Assembly: GCA_009928955.1 (NCBI GenBank)
Contig: SABN01000008.1
Coordinates: forward strand, 1-51,371
Direction of reading: 5' to 3'
From: Opitutia bacterium
GTDB lineage: Bacteria > Verrucomicrobiota > Kiritimatiellia > CAIQIC01 > Lenti-01
Length of the DNA: 51,371 nt
The position numbers and the translations under genes are program-made. The notes below the pieces were generated by a model. The model saw nothing but the letters and a program-made list of their open reading frames with translations. It was not told the DNA's origin and made no database searches. Below, piece after piece: positions 34,014 to 42,048 of this stretch. The number at the start of each line of letters is the position of its first letter. Positions within the stretch are counted from its first letter, which is position 1.

Positions 34014-34641
34014 CGCTCACCAGCTTCCAGATGTCGTCTCCGATCGGTTCCGCATGCCGCATCGCGTCCACCTGGCGGAACCGCTCCGGAAAGCGGCGCG
34101 CCAACTCCAGATAGCCCTGGCGCACCTTCTCGTGGAATTCCAGCGCCTCGCTCTCGATCCGGTCGTACTGGATCTTCTTGCCGATCTGGCGCTTCGCGCA
34201 GCGCTGCATCCCGAGGCTCACGTTCACATCCAGCAGGATCGTCATGTCCGGCACCGCCGCGCCGATGGCGAAGCGGTTGATGGTCTCCATCAGCTCGACC
34301 GAAAATCCGCGCCCGAATCCCTGATAGGCCGTCGTCGAATCGGCGAAACGGTCGCACAGCACCCACGCGCCGCGGTCCAGCGCGGGCTGGATCACCGTGC
34401 GCACCAGCTGCGCGCGGCTGGCTTCGAACAGCAGCACTTCGCTCTCCGCGCAGGGATCCTCCCCGGCCGCGTTGTATTGCAGAATGCCGCGGATCGCCTC
34501 GCCCAGCTTCGTCCCGCCCGGCTCGCGCGTATAGATGACTTCGATGCCGCGCGCCTCCAGCCGCGAGATCAGCATCGCCGCCTGCGTGCTCTTCCCCGCG
34601 CCTTCCGGCCCCTCGAACGTGATCAACTTGCCTTTTTTCAT
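33991..34641 (-). CDS. tmk: Thymidylate kinase
   Basis: 216 residues from the ATG at 34641, which has GGAG 5 bases upstream; a GTG two codons earlier is less likely. It phosphorylates dTMP to dTDP for DNA synthesis. The P-loop EGPEGAGKST, the YTREPGGT motif and the DRF.DST.AYQGFGR motif are clear. It lies between cysS and holB with tight spacing. Confidence 0.95.
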   Translation of the reverse strand: MKKGKLITFEGPEGAGKSTQAAMLISRLEARGIEVIYTREPGGTKLGEAIRGILQYNAAGEDPCAESEVLLFEASRAQLVRTVIQPALDRGAWVLCDRFADSTTAYQGFGRGFSVELMETINRFAIGAAVPDMTILLDVNVSLGMQRCAKRQIGKKIQYDRIESEALEFHEKVRQGYLELARRFPERFRQVDAMRHAEPIGDDIWKLVSDAFFKKA

Positions 34642-34660
34642 TCGCACTCCAAATCCGGCT

Positions 34661-36058
34661 TCACGCCTTGGTCGCCACTTGCCCCTTGGGCGTGTCTTTC
34701 ACGAGCCAACCCAGGGCGGCGATCTCGCCGCGCAAGGCGTCGGACTGCTTCCACTCCTTGTCCGCGCGCGCGGCTTGGCGCCGATCCAGCAGCGCCAGAA
34801 CCTCCGCCGGCACCGCCGCCGCCGGCTTCTCCAGCACGCCCAGCGCGCCGTGCCAGCGCCCAAACAGCCCGCGCACCGCCGCCGCATCCGCCGCGTCCAG
34901 CAATTTCGCATCCATCACGGCGTTGCCTTCGCGGATGCAATCGAACAGCGCGGCCAGCGCGGCCGATACATTCAGATCCTCGTCCAGCGCCGCCTCGAAC
35001 CGATCCGCCGCGGCCTGCGCCCAGCCGGGCAAGGCTCCGGCCGGCGCGCTTCCCGCGGCCTCGGCCAGGCGCGCCGTGAATTCGTCCACGCGCCGCAACG
35101 CGGTCCGCGCGGCGTCCAGCGAACCGAACGTGAAATTCAGCGGCGCGCGGTAGTGGGTCGCCAGCAGCTCGTAGCGCACCTCGCGGCCCGAGTAGCCGCG
35201 CGCCAGCACGTCCCGCAACGTGAGGAAACTGCCGCGCGACTTCGACATCTTCTGCCCCTCCACCATCAGGTGCGCGCAATGCATCCAATACGTCGCGAAC
35301 GGCCGCCCGGTCGCCGCCTCGCTCTGGGCGATCTCGTCCTCGTGGTGCGGGAAGATGTTGTCCACCCCGCCCGTGTGGATGTCGAAGCTCGATCCCAGGT
35401 ATTTCTGGCTCATGGCGGAACACTCGATGTGCCAGCCCGGCCGCCCGCGTCCCCACGGGGAATCCCACGCCACGGCGCCGTCCTTCGCGTCCCACGCCTT
35501 CCACAGCGCGAAATCGGCGATGTTCTCCTTCTCGTATTCGTCCGACGAGACCCGCACCCCGGCCCGCATGCCTTCCCGGTCCAGATGCGCCAGCTTGCCG
35601 TAGCTGGGCCACTTGTCGATGCTGAAGTAGATCGATCCGTCTTCGGATCGATAGGCGTAGCCCTTCTCCAGCAGCGTCGCGATGATCGCGATCATCTCGG
35701 GAATGTGGCCCGTCGCCGCCGGATAATGCTCGGCGGGCTCGATGTTGAGCGCCCGGACGTCCTCGAAGAACGCCTGCGCGTATGCCGCCGTGAATTCGCC
35801 CAGCGTCTTGCCCGCCTTCTGCGAGTCGCGGATGGTCTTGTCGTCCACGTCCGTCAGGTTCATCACCTGCGTGACGCGGAACCCCTTGAACTTCAGCCAG
35901 CGCCGCAGCAGATCCTCGAACACGTACGCCCGGAAATTGCCGATGTGCGCGAAGTTGTAGACCGTCGGCCCGCAGGTGTACATCCGGGCATGGCCCGGCT
36001 CCAGCGGAACGAACTCCTCCAGGCGGCGCGACAGCGTGTTCTGGATGCGGAAACTCAT
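34661..36058 (-). CDS. cysS: Cysteinyl-tRNA synthetase
   Basis: 465 residues starting MSFRIQNTLS at 36058. It charges tRNA-Cys. Class I motifs are HIGN (in TCGPTVYNFAHIGNFR) and KMSKS (in GQKMSKSRGSF), with zinc ligands in the CGPTVY Cys, the GWHIECSAM Cys and HHEDEIAQSEA. The start overlaps the clpC stop by 4 bases (ATGA). The anticodon-binding domain is at the C-terminus. Confidence 0.96.
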   Translation of the reverse strand: MSFRIQNTLSRRLEEFVPLEPGHARMYTCGPTVYNFAHIGNFRAYVFEDLLRRWLKFKGFRVTQVMNLTDVDDKTIRDSQKAGKTLGEFTAAYAQAFFEDVRALNIEPAEHYPAATGHIPEMIAIIATLLEKGYAYRSEDGSIYFSIDKWPSYGKLAHLDREGMRAGVRVSSDEYEKENIADFALWKAWDAKDGAVAWDSPWGRGRPGWHIECSAMSQKYLGSSFDIHTGGVDNIFPHHEDEIAQSEAATGRPFATYWMHCAHLMVEGQKMSKSRGSFLTLRDVLARGYSGREVRYELLATHYRAPLNFTFGSLDAARTALRRVDEFTARLAEAAGSAPAGALPGWAQAAADRFEAALDEDLNVSAALAALFDCIREGNAVMDAKLLDAADAAAVRGLFGRWHGALGVLEKPAAAVPAEVLALLDRRQAARADKEWKQSDALRGEIAALGWLVKDTPKGQVATKA

Positions 36059-38616
36059 TCCGGCGCCTCGTCCTTCTTTTTCCGGCGGGCCGGCTTCTCC
36101 GGCGGCGCCACCTCCGGGGCCGGCGGCGGGACCTCGGCCAGCCCTTTCGGCGGATGGAAATCCAAGCGGTCGTCGCCGGCTTCCACCTCGAGGATTTCGC
36201 CGTTGGCGATCTTGCCGCGCAGGATCTCCTCGGCCAGCACGTTCTCCAGGAACCGCTCCACCGCGCGGCGGAGCTGCCGCGCGCCATACAGGCGGTCGAA
36301 GCCCTTGAGCATCAGGAAGTCGAACGCCGACGGCATCACCGACAGGACGATCTCCCGCGACTTCAGGCGGGCCGCCACCTTGCCGACCTCGATCTCCAAG
36401 ATGGTGCGCACGTCCTCCTGCTGCAGCTGCCGGAAGACGATGACTTCCTCCACCCGGTTCAGCAGCTCGGGCCGGAAGTTCTGCTTGGACGCCTCCAGCA
36501 TCTGCTCGCGCAGCTTCCCGTAGTCGGCCTCCGCCGTATGCCCCGCGAATCCCAGCCCCGAGCCGCGGCGCGCGATGTCGGCCCCGATGTTCGACGTCAT
36601 GATGATGATGGTGTTGCGGAAATCCACGGCGCGGCCCAGCCCGTCCGTCAGGCGGCCCTCTTCCAGGATCTGCAGCAGCATGTGCATCACATCCGGGTGG
36701 GCCTTCTCGATCTCGTCGAAGAGCACGACGGAATAGGGGCGCCGGCGCACGCGTTCCGTGAGCTGCCCGCCTTCCTCGTAGCCCACGTAGCCGGGAGGCG
36801 AGCCCACCAGCCGCGAGGCGTTGAATTTCTCCATGTATTCCGACATGTCGATCTGGATCAGCGCCTCGGGGCTGTTGAACATGAACTCCGCCAGCGACTT
36901 CGCCAACAACGTCTTGCCCACGCCCGTCGGCCCCATGAAGATGAACGAGCCGATCGGCCGCCGCGGATCCTTCAGGTCCGCCCGCGAACGCCGCAGCGCC
37001 TTGCAGATCGACGAGATGGCGTCCGCCTGCCCGATGACCGTCTTCGTGAGGACGCTCTCCATTTGCAGCAGCTTCGCCGTCTCCTTCTGCTCCATCTTCT
37101 CGAGCGGAACGCCCGTCCATTTCGAGACGATCAGGCGGACGTCTTCCTCGGTCACTTCCACGATCTTCTCGTTGTGGCTCTTGCGCCACTCGGCCAGCTC
37201 GGCCTCCAGCTCGGCGCGGGCCTTCCGCTCCGCATCGCGCAACTGGGCGGCCTCTTCGAAACGCTCGGCCTGGATGGCCTCGTTCCGCTTCAGCAACAAG
37301 GCCGCGATGGCTTTTTCCTTGTCCTTCACGTGGGTCGGCCGCGTCATGGAGCCGATGCGCGCCCGCGCGCCGGCCTCGTCGATCACGTCGATCGCCTTGT
37401 CGGGCAGGAACCGGTCCTGCAGATAGCGCGCGGACAGGTGGACGGCCGCCGAAATGGCCTCCTCGGTGAACTTGGCGTGGTGGTGGGCCTCGTAGCGCCC
37501 CTGCAACCCCTTGAGGATCTCGATCGCCTCGTCCTGGGTGGGCTCGCGGACCAGCACGCTCTGGAACCGCCGCTCCAGCGCGGCGTCTTTCTCGATGAAC
37601 TTCCGGTATTCGTTCAGGGTGGTCGCGCCGACCACCTGCAGTTCGCCGCGCGACAGCGCCGGCTTGAGGATGTTGGCGGCGTCCATCGCGCCTTCCGCGC
37701 TGCCGGCGCCCACCAAGCTGTGCAGCTCGTCCACGAACAAGATCACGTTCTTCGCGCGCCGGATCTCGTCCATCACCGCCTTGATGCGCTCTTCGAACTG
37801 GCCGCGGTATTTCGTGCCGGCCACCATCAGCGCCAAGTCGAGCGAAATCACCCGCTTGCCATGCAGCAGCTCGGGCACCTCGCCGTTGGCGATGGCCTGC
37901 GCAAGCCCTTCGGCGATCGCCGTCTTGCCCACGCCCGCCTCGCCCAGCAGCGCCGGATTGTTCTTGGTCCGGCGGCACAAGATGCGCATCACCCGCTCGA
38001 TCTCGTCGGCGCGCCCGATCACGGGATCCAGCACGCCCTTCTCCGCCAACGCCGTCAAATCGCGCCCGAACGTGGAAAGCGCCGGCGTCTTCGAATCCTT
38101 CGGATGGACGCCCTGCGGCTTGAAATCCGGCGGCGGCTCGCCCAACTCCGGCTCCGGTTCGCCCTTGCCGCCCGGCTCGTAGTTCGGATCCAGCTCCTTC
38201 AACACGGCCTGGCGCGTCTTCTCGATATCCACGCTCAGATTGGCCAGCACGCGGGCGGCCACGCCTTCCCCTTCGCGCAACAGCCCCAGCAGGATGTGCT
38301 CCGTCCCCACGAATTCCACGTTCATCCCCCGCGCCTCCGTGCCCGCCAGCGCCAACACCTTCTTGACCCGCGGCGTATAGGGCACGTTGCCCACCGTCTT
38401 CATGTCCGACCCGACCCCGACCGCTTTCTCGACCTCCAGGCGCACGGTTTCCAGATCCAATCCCATCCGGCGCAAAACCGTCACGGCGACGCCCTGCCCC
38501 AAGGCGATCAGCCCCAGCAGCAAGTGCTCCGTCCCGATATATCCATGGTTGAACCGGTCGGCTTCCTGCCGCGCCAGTTGCAGCACCTGTTGGGCCCTCG
38601 GCGTGAAATTGTTCAT
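36055..38616 (-). CDS. clpC: ClpC-type AAA+ unfoldase
   Basis: 853 residues from the ATG at 38616 with AAGGAG upstream; the open frame continues upstream inside mcsB and is not used. Two Clp_N repeats occupy 1-145, D1 has GEAGVGKT (225-232), a UVR-containing middle domain lies near 435-465, and D2 has GPTGVGKT (about 565) with the PPGYVGY pore loop. ClpC feeds unfolded proteins to ClpP; in Firmicutes its substrates are often tagged by McsB arginine phosphorylation. Here clpC directly follows mcsA and mcsB, so the same pathway is implied. The tail is Pro/Glu/Lys-rich. Confidence 0.95.
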   Translation of the reverse strand: MNNFTPRAQQVLQLARQEADRFNHGYIGTEHLLLGLIALGQGVAVTVLRRMGLDLETVRLEVEKAVGVGSDMKTVGNVPYTPRVKKVLALAGTEARGMNVEFVGTEHILLGLLREGEGVAARVLANLSVDIEKTRQAVLKELDPNYEPGGKGEPEPELGEPPPDFKPQGVHPKDSKTPALSTFGRDLTALAEKGVLDPVIGRADEIERVMRILCRRTKNNPALLGEAGVGKTAIAEGLAQAIANGEVPELLHGKRVISLDLALMVAGTKYRGQFEERIKAVMDEIRRAKNVILFVDELHSLVGAGSAEGAMDAANILKPALSRGELQVVGATTLNEYRKFIEKDAALERRFQSVLVREPTQDEAIEILKGLQGRYEAHHHAKFTEEAISAAVHLSARYLQDRFLPDKAIDVIDEAGARARIGSMTRPTHVKDKEKAIAALLLKRNEAIQAERFEEAAQLRDAERKARAELEAELAEWRKSHNEKIVEVTEEDVRLIVSKWTGVPLEKMEQKETAKLLQMESVLTKTVIGQADAISSICKALRRSRADLKDPRRPIGSFIFMGPTGVGKTLLAKSLAEFMFNSPEALIQIDMSEYMEKFNASRLVGSPPGYVGYEEGGQLTERVRRRPYSVVLFDEIEKAHPDVMHMLLQILEEGRLTDGLGRAVDFRNTIIIMTSNIGADIARRGSGLGFAGHTAEADYGKLREQMLEASKQNFRPELLNRVEEVIVFRQLQQEDVRTILEIEVGKVAARLKSREIVLSVMPSAFDFLMLKGFDRLYGARQLRRAVERFLENVLAEEILRGKIANGEILEVEAGDDRLDFHPPKGLAEVPPPAPEVAPPEKPARRKKKDEAPE

Positions 38617-39680
38617 GTCGTTCTCCTTGCCGTCCTGTTCGCCGGGCGGCGGCCCAGTTCGCGCCGCAACCGGTCCGCCCGTTCCCCGTCGCGTTCCTCG
38701 CCGGTCATGCTGCGGCCCGAAGCCGCTTGCAGATGCGCCGGCTGCACCTCGAGCAACAGCCGGTCCACCGTCGGCATATCGATCTTTTTCGTCAGGCCCA
38801 GGGCGATGCCCAGCCGCAGCTCCGAAAGACGCTCCAGCGCCTCCGGCGTCGTCATCAGCCGCGCCGAGGTCAGGATCCCCTCCGCGCGCGCCGCCAGATC
38901 CGACGCGAACGGCAGCCGCTCGCGCTTCAGCCGCTCGCGCGCATGCTGCTCGTGGCCGGCGATCTCCTTCACGATCTCCTCCAGGTCCGCGACGATGCGC
39001 GTCTCCGACATCCCCAAGGTCAACTGGTTCGAAACCTGGAACATATGCCCGATGGCGGCGGTGCCTTCGCCCCACCGCCCGCGCACCGTCAGGCCGATCT
39101 TGTTCAGCCCGTTCATGATCGGATCCATCTCGTTCATGAGCACCAGCGCCGGCAGATGCATCAGGACGCTGGCGCGCATCCCGGTGCCCACGTTCGACGG
39201 ACAACTGGTCAGATATCCCAGCGAAGAAGAAAAGGAATAGTCGAGATGCTGTTCCAGCGCGTCATCCAAGGCGTTCGCCTCCGCCCAGGCCTCGCGCAAC
39301 GCCAAGCCCGGCTTCAACGCCTGGATGCGCAGATGATCCTCCTCGTTGATCAGGACCGCCCGGGTGCGCGCTTCGTCCATGCACACCGCGGACTGCGGAC
39401 GCCCGTCCAACAGGTTGCGGCTGATGAGGTGGTCCTCGAACAACTGCTGCCGGAACAGCGGTGCGCGATCCTCCAGCAAATGCTGGAACGGCAGCTCGCC
39501 GAGCGCGGCTTCCATCACCCGCCGGCGCACCTCCGCCCGCGTCGCGGGCGAGGCCTTGTCGGGAAACGGGATGTCGCGCAGGTTCCGCGCCAAGCGGACC
39601 CGGCTGCTCAGCGTGATGCCAAGCGCCGCGTGGTAGAGATCCACCGGGAGGCCAGGTTTGGCCGGCGTCTTGGGGCTCAT
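38613..39680 (-). CDS. mcsB: McsB-family protein arginine kinase
   Basis: 355 residues. It belongs to the phosphagen kinase fold, with SSRVRLARNL, the EDHLR nucleotide region and the catalytic TSCPSNVGTGMRASV loop. In Firmicutes McsB phosphorylates arginines and thereby marks proteins for ClpCP. The gene overlaps mcsA by 4 bases and clpC by 4 bases. The C-terminal 40 residues are a divergent Arg-rich tail. Protein arginine kinase versus a free-substrate guanidino kinase cannot be told apart by reading alone, but the mcsA and clpC neighbours strongly favour McsB. Confidence 0.9.
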   Translation of the reverse strand: MSPKTPAKPGLPVDLYHAALGITLSSRVRLARNLRDIPFPDKASPATRAEVRRRVMEAALGELPFQHLLEDRAPLFRQQLFEDHLISRNLLDGRPQSAVCMDEARTRAVLINEEDHLRIQALKPGLALREAWAEANALDDALEQHLDYSFSSSLGYLTSCPSNVGTGMRASVLMHLPALVLMNEMDPIMNGLNKIGLTVRGRWGEGTAAIGHMFQVSNQLTLGMSETRIVADLEEIVKEIAGHEQHARERLKRERLPFASDLAARAEGILTSARLMTTPEALERLSELRLGIALGLTKKIDMPTVDRLLLEVQPAHLQAASGRSMTGEERDGERADRLRRELGRRPANRTARRTT

Positions 39681-40195
39681 CGATCCGCCCCCTCGACCCG
39701 CAGCGACTTGATCTGATCGCGCAAGCGGGCCGCCTGTTCATAGTTCTCCCCCGCCACGGCCTTGTCCAGCTCCCGGCGCAGGCGGACCTGCTCCACGGAA
39801 GTCTTCATCTGGTCCGAGGCGCGGCGCGGCACCTTGCCCAGATGCTGGTCGCCATGCTGGAGCGACACCACCACCGGAAGCATTTCCGCCCCGAAAAACT
39901 CGTAGCACCGGTCGCAGCCCAAGCGCCCCTTCTTCAAAATCTCCGCCCTGGTCGTTCCGCAAACCGGACAGACGGCGAACCGCGCCGGACGCGGATCCTC
40001 GTCATTCCCCTTCAACTGGGCCAGCTGTTCTTTCAGGTTTTCCAGCACCCCGCCGAGATCCATCGGCTGGCCGTGCACATCGACCCCCTTCTTCTCGGCG
40101 CACCCCTCGCACAGGTGGTATTTCTCCACCTTCCCGTCTACGATCTGGGTCAGGTGGACGGTCGCTTCATTCTGATGACAGTTCTCGCACAGCAT
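39677..40195 (-). CDS. mcsA: McsA-like zinc-binding activator with UVR motif
   Basis: 172 residues. Two zinc-binding cysteine sets are seen: CENC.....C..C near the N-terminus and CPVC...C..C in the middle (about 82-106). A C-terminal UvrB/UvrC (UVR) motif follows (LRRELDKAV..E.YEQAA.LRD.I). McsA is the cofactor that activates McsB. It is first in the operon; no ctsR repressor gene precedes it. Confidence 0.92.
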   Translation of the reverse strand: MLCENCHQNEATVHLTQIVDGKVEKYHLCEGCAEKKGVDVHGQPMDLGGVLENLKEQLAQLKGNDEDPRPARFAVCPVCGTTRAEILKKGRLGCDRCYEFFGAEMLPVVVSLQHGDQHLGKVPRRASDQMKTSVEQVRLRRELDKAVAGENYEQAARLRDQIKSLRVEGADR

Positions 40196-40291
40196 TGGCG
40201 CAGAACCTTATCACGCCTCCCCCCCCGTTTCCAGCCTCAAAACTCCCGCCCCCCCCGTCCAGTTTTTTGTCGCATTCCCGCGCCGCCTTCC

Positions 40292-40297
40292 TACAAT
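40292..40297 (+). promoter_or_regulatory. -10-like TACAAT ahead of the small membrane protein gene
   Basis: TACAAT (5 of 6 consensus) ends 7 bases before the ATG at 40305; a TTGTCG element lies 19 bases further upstream (40268-40273). The geometry suggests a leaderless transcript. Confidence 0.4.
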
Positions 40298-40304
40298 TCA
40301 CCGC

Positions 40305-40496
40305 ATGAAGTGGAAAGAGACCGCATCCGCCCTCGGACTGCCCGTGAAGGCTTGTTTCGACCTGACGCTGGCCGAGCGGCGCTTCCTGTTGGGGCTGTTG
40401 CTGCTTTTCTGCCTCGGCGTGGGCGCCCGGTGGATTCATCAGCGCTCCGACCGCCCCGGCCCCTACACCCCGCCCCAGGAGCAACCCGCACCATGA
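40305..40496 (+). CDS. Small membrane protein coupled to the HIT gene
   Basis: 63 residues with one membrane segment (about 27-43, FLLGLLLLFCLGVG), a charged N-terminal part and a Pro-rich tail. The stop overlaps the HIT start codon by 4 bases (ATGA), so the pair is translationally coupled. I do not recognise a family. It could be a remnant or relative of short membrane proteins with helix-hairpin-helix domains, but no such domain remains. Confidence 0.6.
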   Translation: MKWKETASALGLPVKACFDLTLAERRFLLGLLLLFCLGVGARWIHQRSDRPGPYTPPQEQPAP

Positions 40497-40912
40497 CCGA
40501 CTGCCTCTTCTGCAAAATCGCCGGCGGCGAAATTCCCGCCATCCGGATCTACGAAAACGAACACGCCCTCGCCTTCATGGACATCGGCCCCATCGTGAAA
40601 GGCCACGCCTTGGTGATTCCCAAAACCCACCACAACCCCCTCGCCGCGACGCCCGACGACGTGCTCGCCCACGTCATCGCCGCGGTCCGGCTCGTCGCCC
40701 AAGCCCAGCAGGAGGGGCTCGGCGCCGACGGCGTCAACATCCACCAAGCCAATGGCGCCGCCGCCGGACAGGTGATTCCCCACCTCCATTTCCATGTCAT
40801 CCCCCGCTTCAAGCACGATGGCCATCAGTGGAACTGGACCGCCCACCCCTATGCGGACCTCTCCGAGGCCGCCGCGCTCGCCGACCGCATCAAGGCCGCC
40901 CTGCCCCGCTGA
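40493..40912 (+). CDS. HIT-family nucleotide hydrolase
   Basis: 139 residues from the ATG at 40493. The HIT motif HLHFHVIPR is intact, and CLFCKI.GGEIPA at the N-terminus carries the zinc-type cysteines common in bacterial HIT proteins (HinT/YcfF type). Members hydrolyse nucleoside phosphoramidates or related nucleotides. It overlaps the small membrane protein gene and lies 4 bases before the Minf_1886-type gene. Confidence 0.92.
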   Translation: MTDCLFCKIAGGEIPAIRIYENEHALAFMDIGPIVKGHALVIPKTHHNPLAATPDDVLAHVIAAVRLVAQAQQEGLGADGVNIHQANGAAAGQVIPHLHFHVIPRFKHDGHQWNWTAHPYADLSEAAALADRIKAALPR

Positions 40913-40916
40913 AGCC

Positions 40917-41357
40917 ATGGAACTGCCGCCCTTCGCCGAAGCCGTCGCCCGCATCTGCGCCCGCGACCGCCGCTACGCCCCCGAAGCCTTCCTCTTCCTC
41001 CATGACGGCTTGATGCGCACGCTCAAGCAGATCCAGGAAAAGGAAAAGAAATCCCGCCAGATCAGCGGCGCGGAACTCGCCGAAGGCCTGCGCGCGCACG
41101 CGCTCGCGCAGTTCGGCCCCTTGGCCATGACCGTGCTCGGCCGCTGGGGCGTGCGCACCACCCGCGACTTCGGCGAAATCGTCTTCGCCCTCCTCGGCGC
41201 CGGACTCCTCGGCAAGACGGAGGAAGACCGGATCGAAGACTTCGACGACCGCTACGATTTCGATGCCGCCTTCCGCGCCCCCTTCCGCCCCAAGCCCCGC
41301 CGACCATCCTCGCCGCGGCCGCGCCCCCTCGCCGCCCAAAAACAAACGGGCCCCTAG
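40917..41357 (+). CDS. Minf_1886-family conserved protein
   Basis: 146 residues from the ATG at 40917. It matches the pattern of a family common in Verrucomicrobia, Planctomycetes and relatives: an N-terminal segment YAPEAFLFLHDGL, then HALAQFGPLAMTVLGRWGVRTT.DFGEIVF and a late EDFDDRYDFDAAF. The function is unknown. The C-terminal tail is Pro/Arg-rich. It is the third gene of a tight unit with the HIT gene. Confidence 0.75.
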   Translation: MELPPFAEAVARICARDRRYAPEAFLFLHDGLMRTLKQIQEKEKKSRQISGAELAEGLRAHALAQFGPLAMTVLGRWGVRTTRDFGEIVFALLGAGLLGKTEEDRIEDFDDRYDFDAAFRAPFRPKPRRPSSPRPRPLAAQKQTGP

Positions 41358-41362
41358 GCCCG
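41332..41362 (-). terminator. Terminator for gcvH
   Basis: CGGGCC (41347-41352) and GGCCCG (41357-41362) form a short GC stem. On the minus strand it is followed by TTTGTTTTT, 32 bases past the gcvH stop; it overlaps the end of the convergent Minf_1886 gene. Confidence 0.65.
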
Positions 41363-41393
41363 CCGGCTCTCCGCGCCCGGCCGCGCGCCCGCC

Positions 41394-41780
41394 TTATTCT
41401 TCCTCTTCCGGCAGTTCATCCTCATAGGCGTCCGCATCCAGCAATTCATTCAAATCCGCCCGGCGGTCGGGTTTCATCTTGAAAAGCCACCCCTTGCCGA
41501 ACGCGTCGTGGTTCACCAGCTCGGGTTGCTCAAGGAGCGCCTCGTTCACGGCGGTGATGGTCCCGGAAACCGGCGCATAGACGTCGTTCGCCGCCTTGAC
41601 GGATTCCACCACGGCCACTTCCTCGTCCCCCTCCATGTGCTCGCCCACCTCGGGAAGCTCCACGAACGTCAGCTCCGACATCTGTTCCTGCGCATAGTCC
41701 GTGATGCCCACCACCACCTCGCCGCCTTCCTCCCGGATCCAGCAGTGCGCGCGCGTAAAGCGTAGCTCGTTCGACGACAT
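41394..41780 (-). CDS. gcvH: Glycine cleavage system H protein
   Basis: 128 residues from the ATG at 41780, which has a strong GGAGGT site; longer upstream frames are Arg/Gly-rich and not family-like. The lipoylated Lys lies in VVESVKAANDVYAP. The protein shuttles the aminomethyl group in glycine cleavage; free H proteins can also serve lipoate metabolism. The gcvT and gcvP genes are not in the window. The last 12 residues are an acidic extension (YEDELPEEEE). Confidence 0.93.
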   Translation of the reverse strand: MSSNELRFTRAHCWIREEGGEVVVGITDYAQEQMSELTFVELPEVGEHMEGDEEVAVVESVKAANDVYAPVSGTITAVNEALLEQPELVNHDAFGKGWLFKMKPDRRADLNELLDADAYEDELPEEEE

Positions 41781-41811
41781 ATCCACCTCCAAAACATTGA
41801 GAATGCCCTCG

Positions 41812-41841
41812 CTTTTACCGTCCGGCCCCCGCGACAGGCAA
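41812..41841 (-). promoter_or_regulatory. Candidate promoter for gcvH
   Basis: On the minus strand TTGCCT (41836-41841), an 18-base spacer and TAAAAG (41812-41817), the same -10 sequence as the small basic protein gene. Confidence 0.4.
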
Positions 41842-41983
41842 GCCTTCATTTTCCGGCCGCCTGAAACCGCGCGCGGCCCCGCCCGGCTCCAAGGCCCTCC
41901 GCGCCGGACGCGATTCGGGTTGCGGAGCCCCCCCTCCCCGGGATCCCCGAGCGGCAAATCCCCGCGCGGCCCGCGACGGAACA

Positions 41984-42007
41984 GGCACCCGGGCCAAGCC
42001 GGGTGCC
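41984..42007 (-). terminator. Hairpin downstream of pilC
   Basis: GGCACCCGG (41984-41992) and CCGGGTGCC (41999-42007) form a 9-base stem 42 bases after the pilC stop; the T tract is poor. The rest of the 268-base spacer to gcvH holds the gcvH promoter and nothing else recognised. Confidence 0.45.
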
Positions 42008-42048
42008 GGAGCGAATGACGCGCTGCGCGCGCCGCGGCGGGCGGCGGA

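Noticed and set aside
38617-39204. Upstream extension of the clpC frame
   Set aside because: It lies inside mcsB and is low-complexity; the ATG at 38616 has a ribosome site and begins the conserved Clp_N domain.
41781-41957. Longer N-terminus for gcvH
   Set aside because: The upstream translation is Arg/Gly-rich; the ATG at 41780 has a strong GGAGGT site and starts the H-protein fold.
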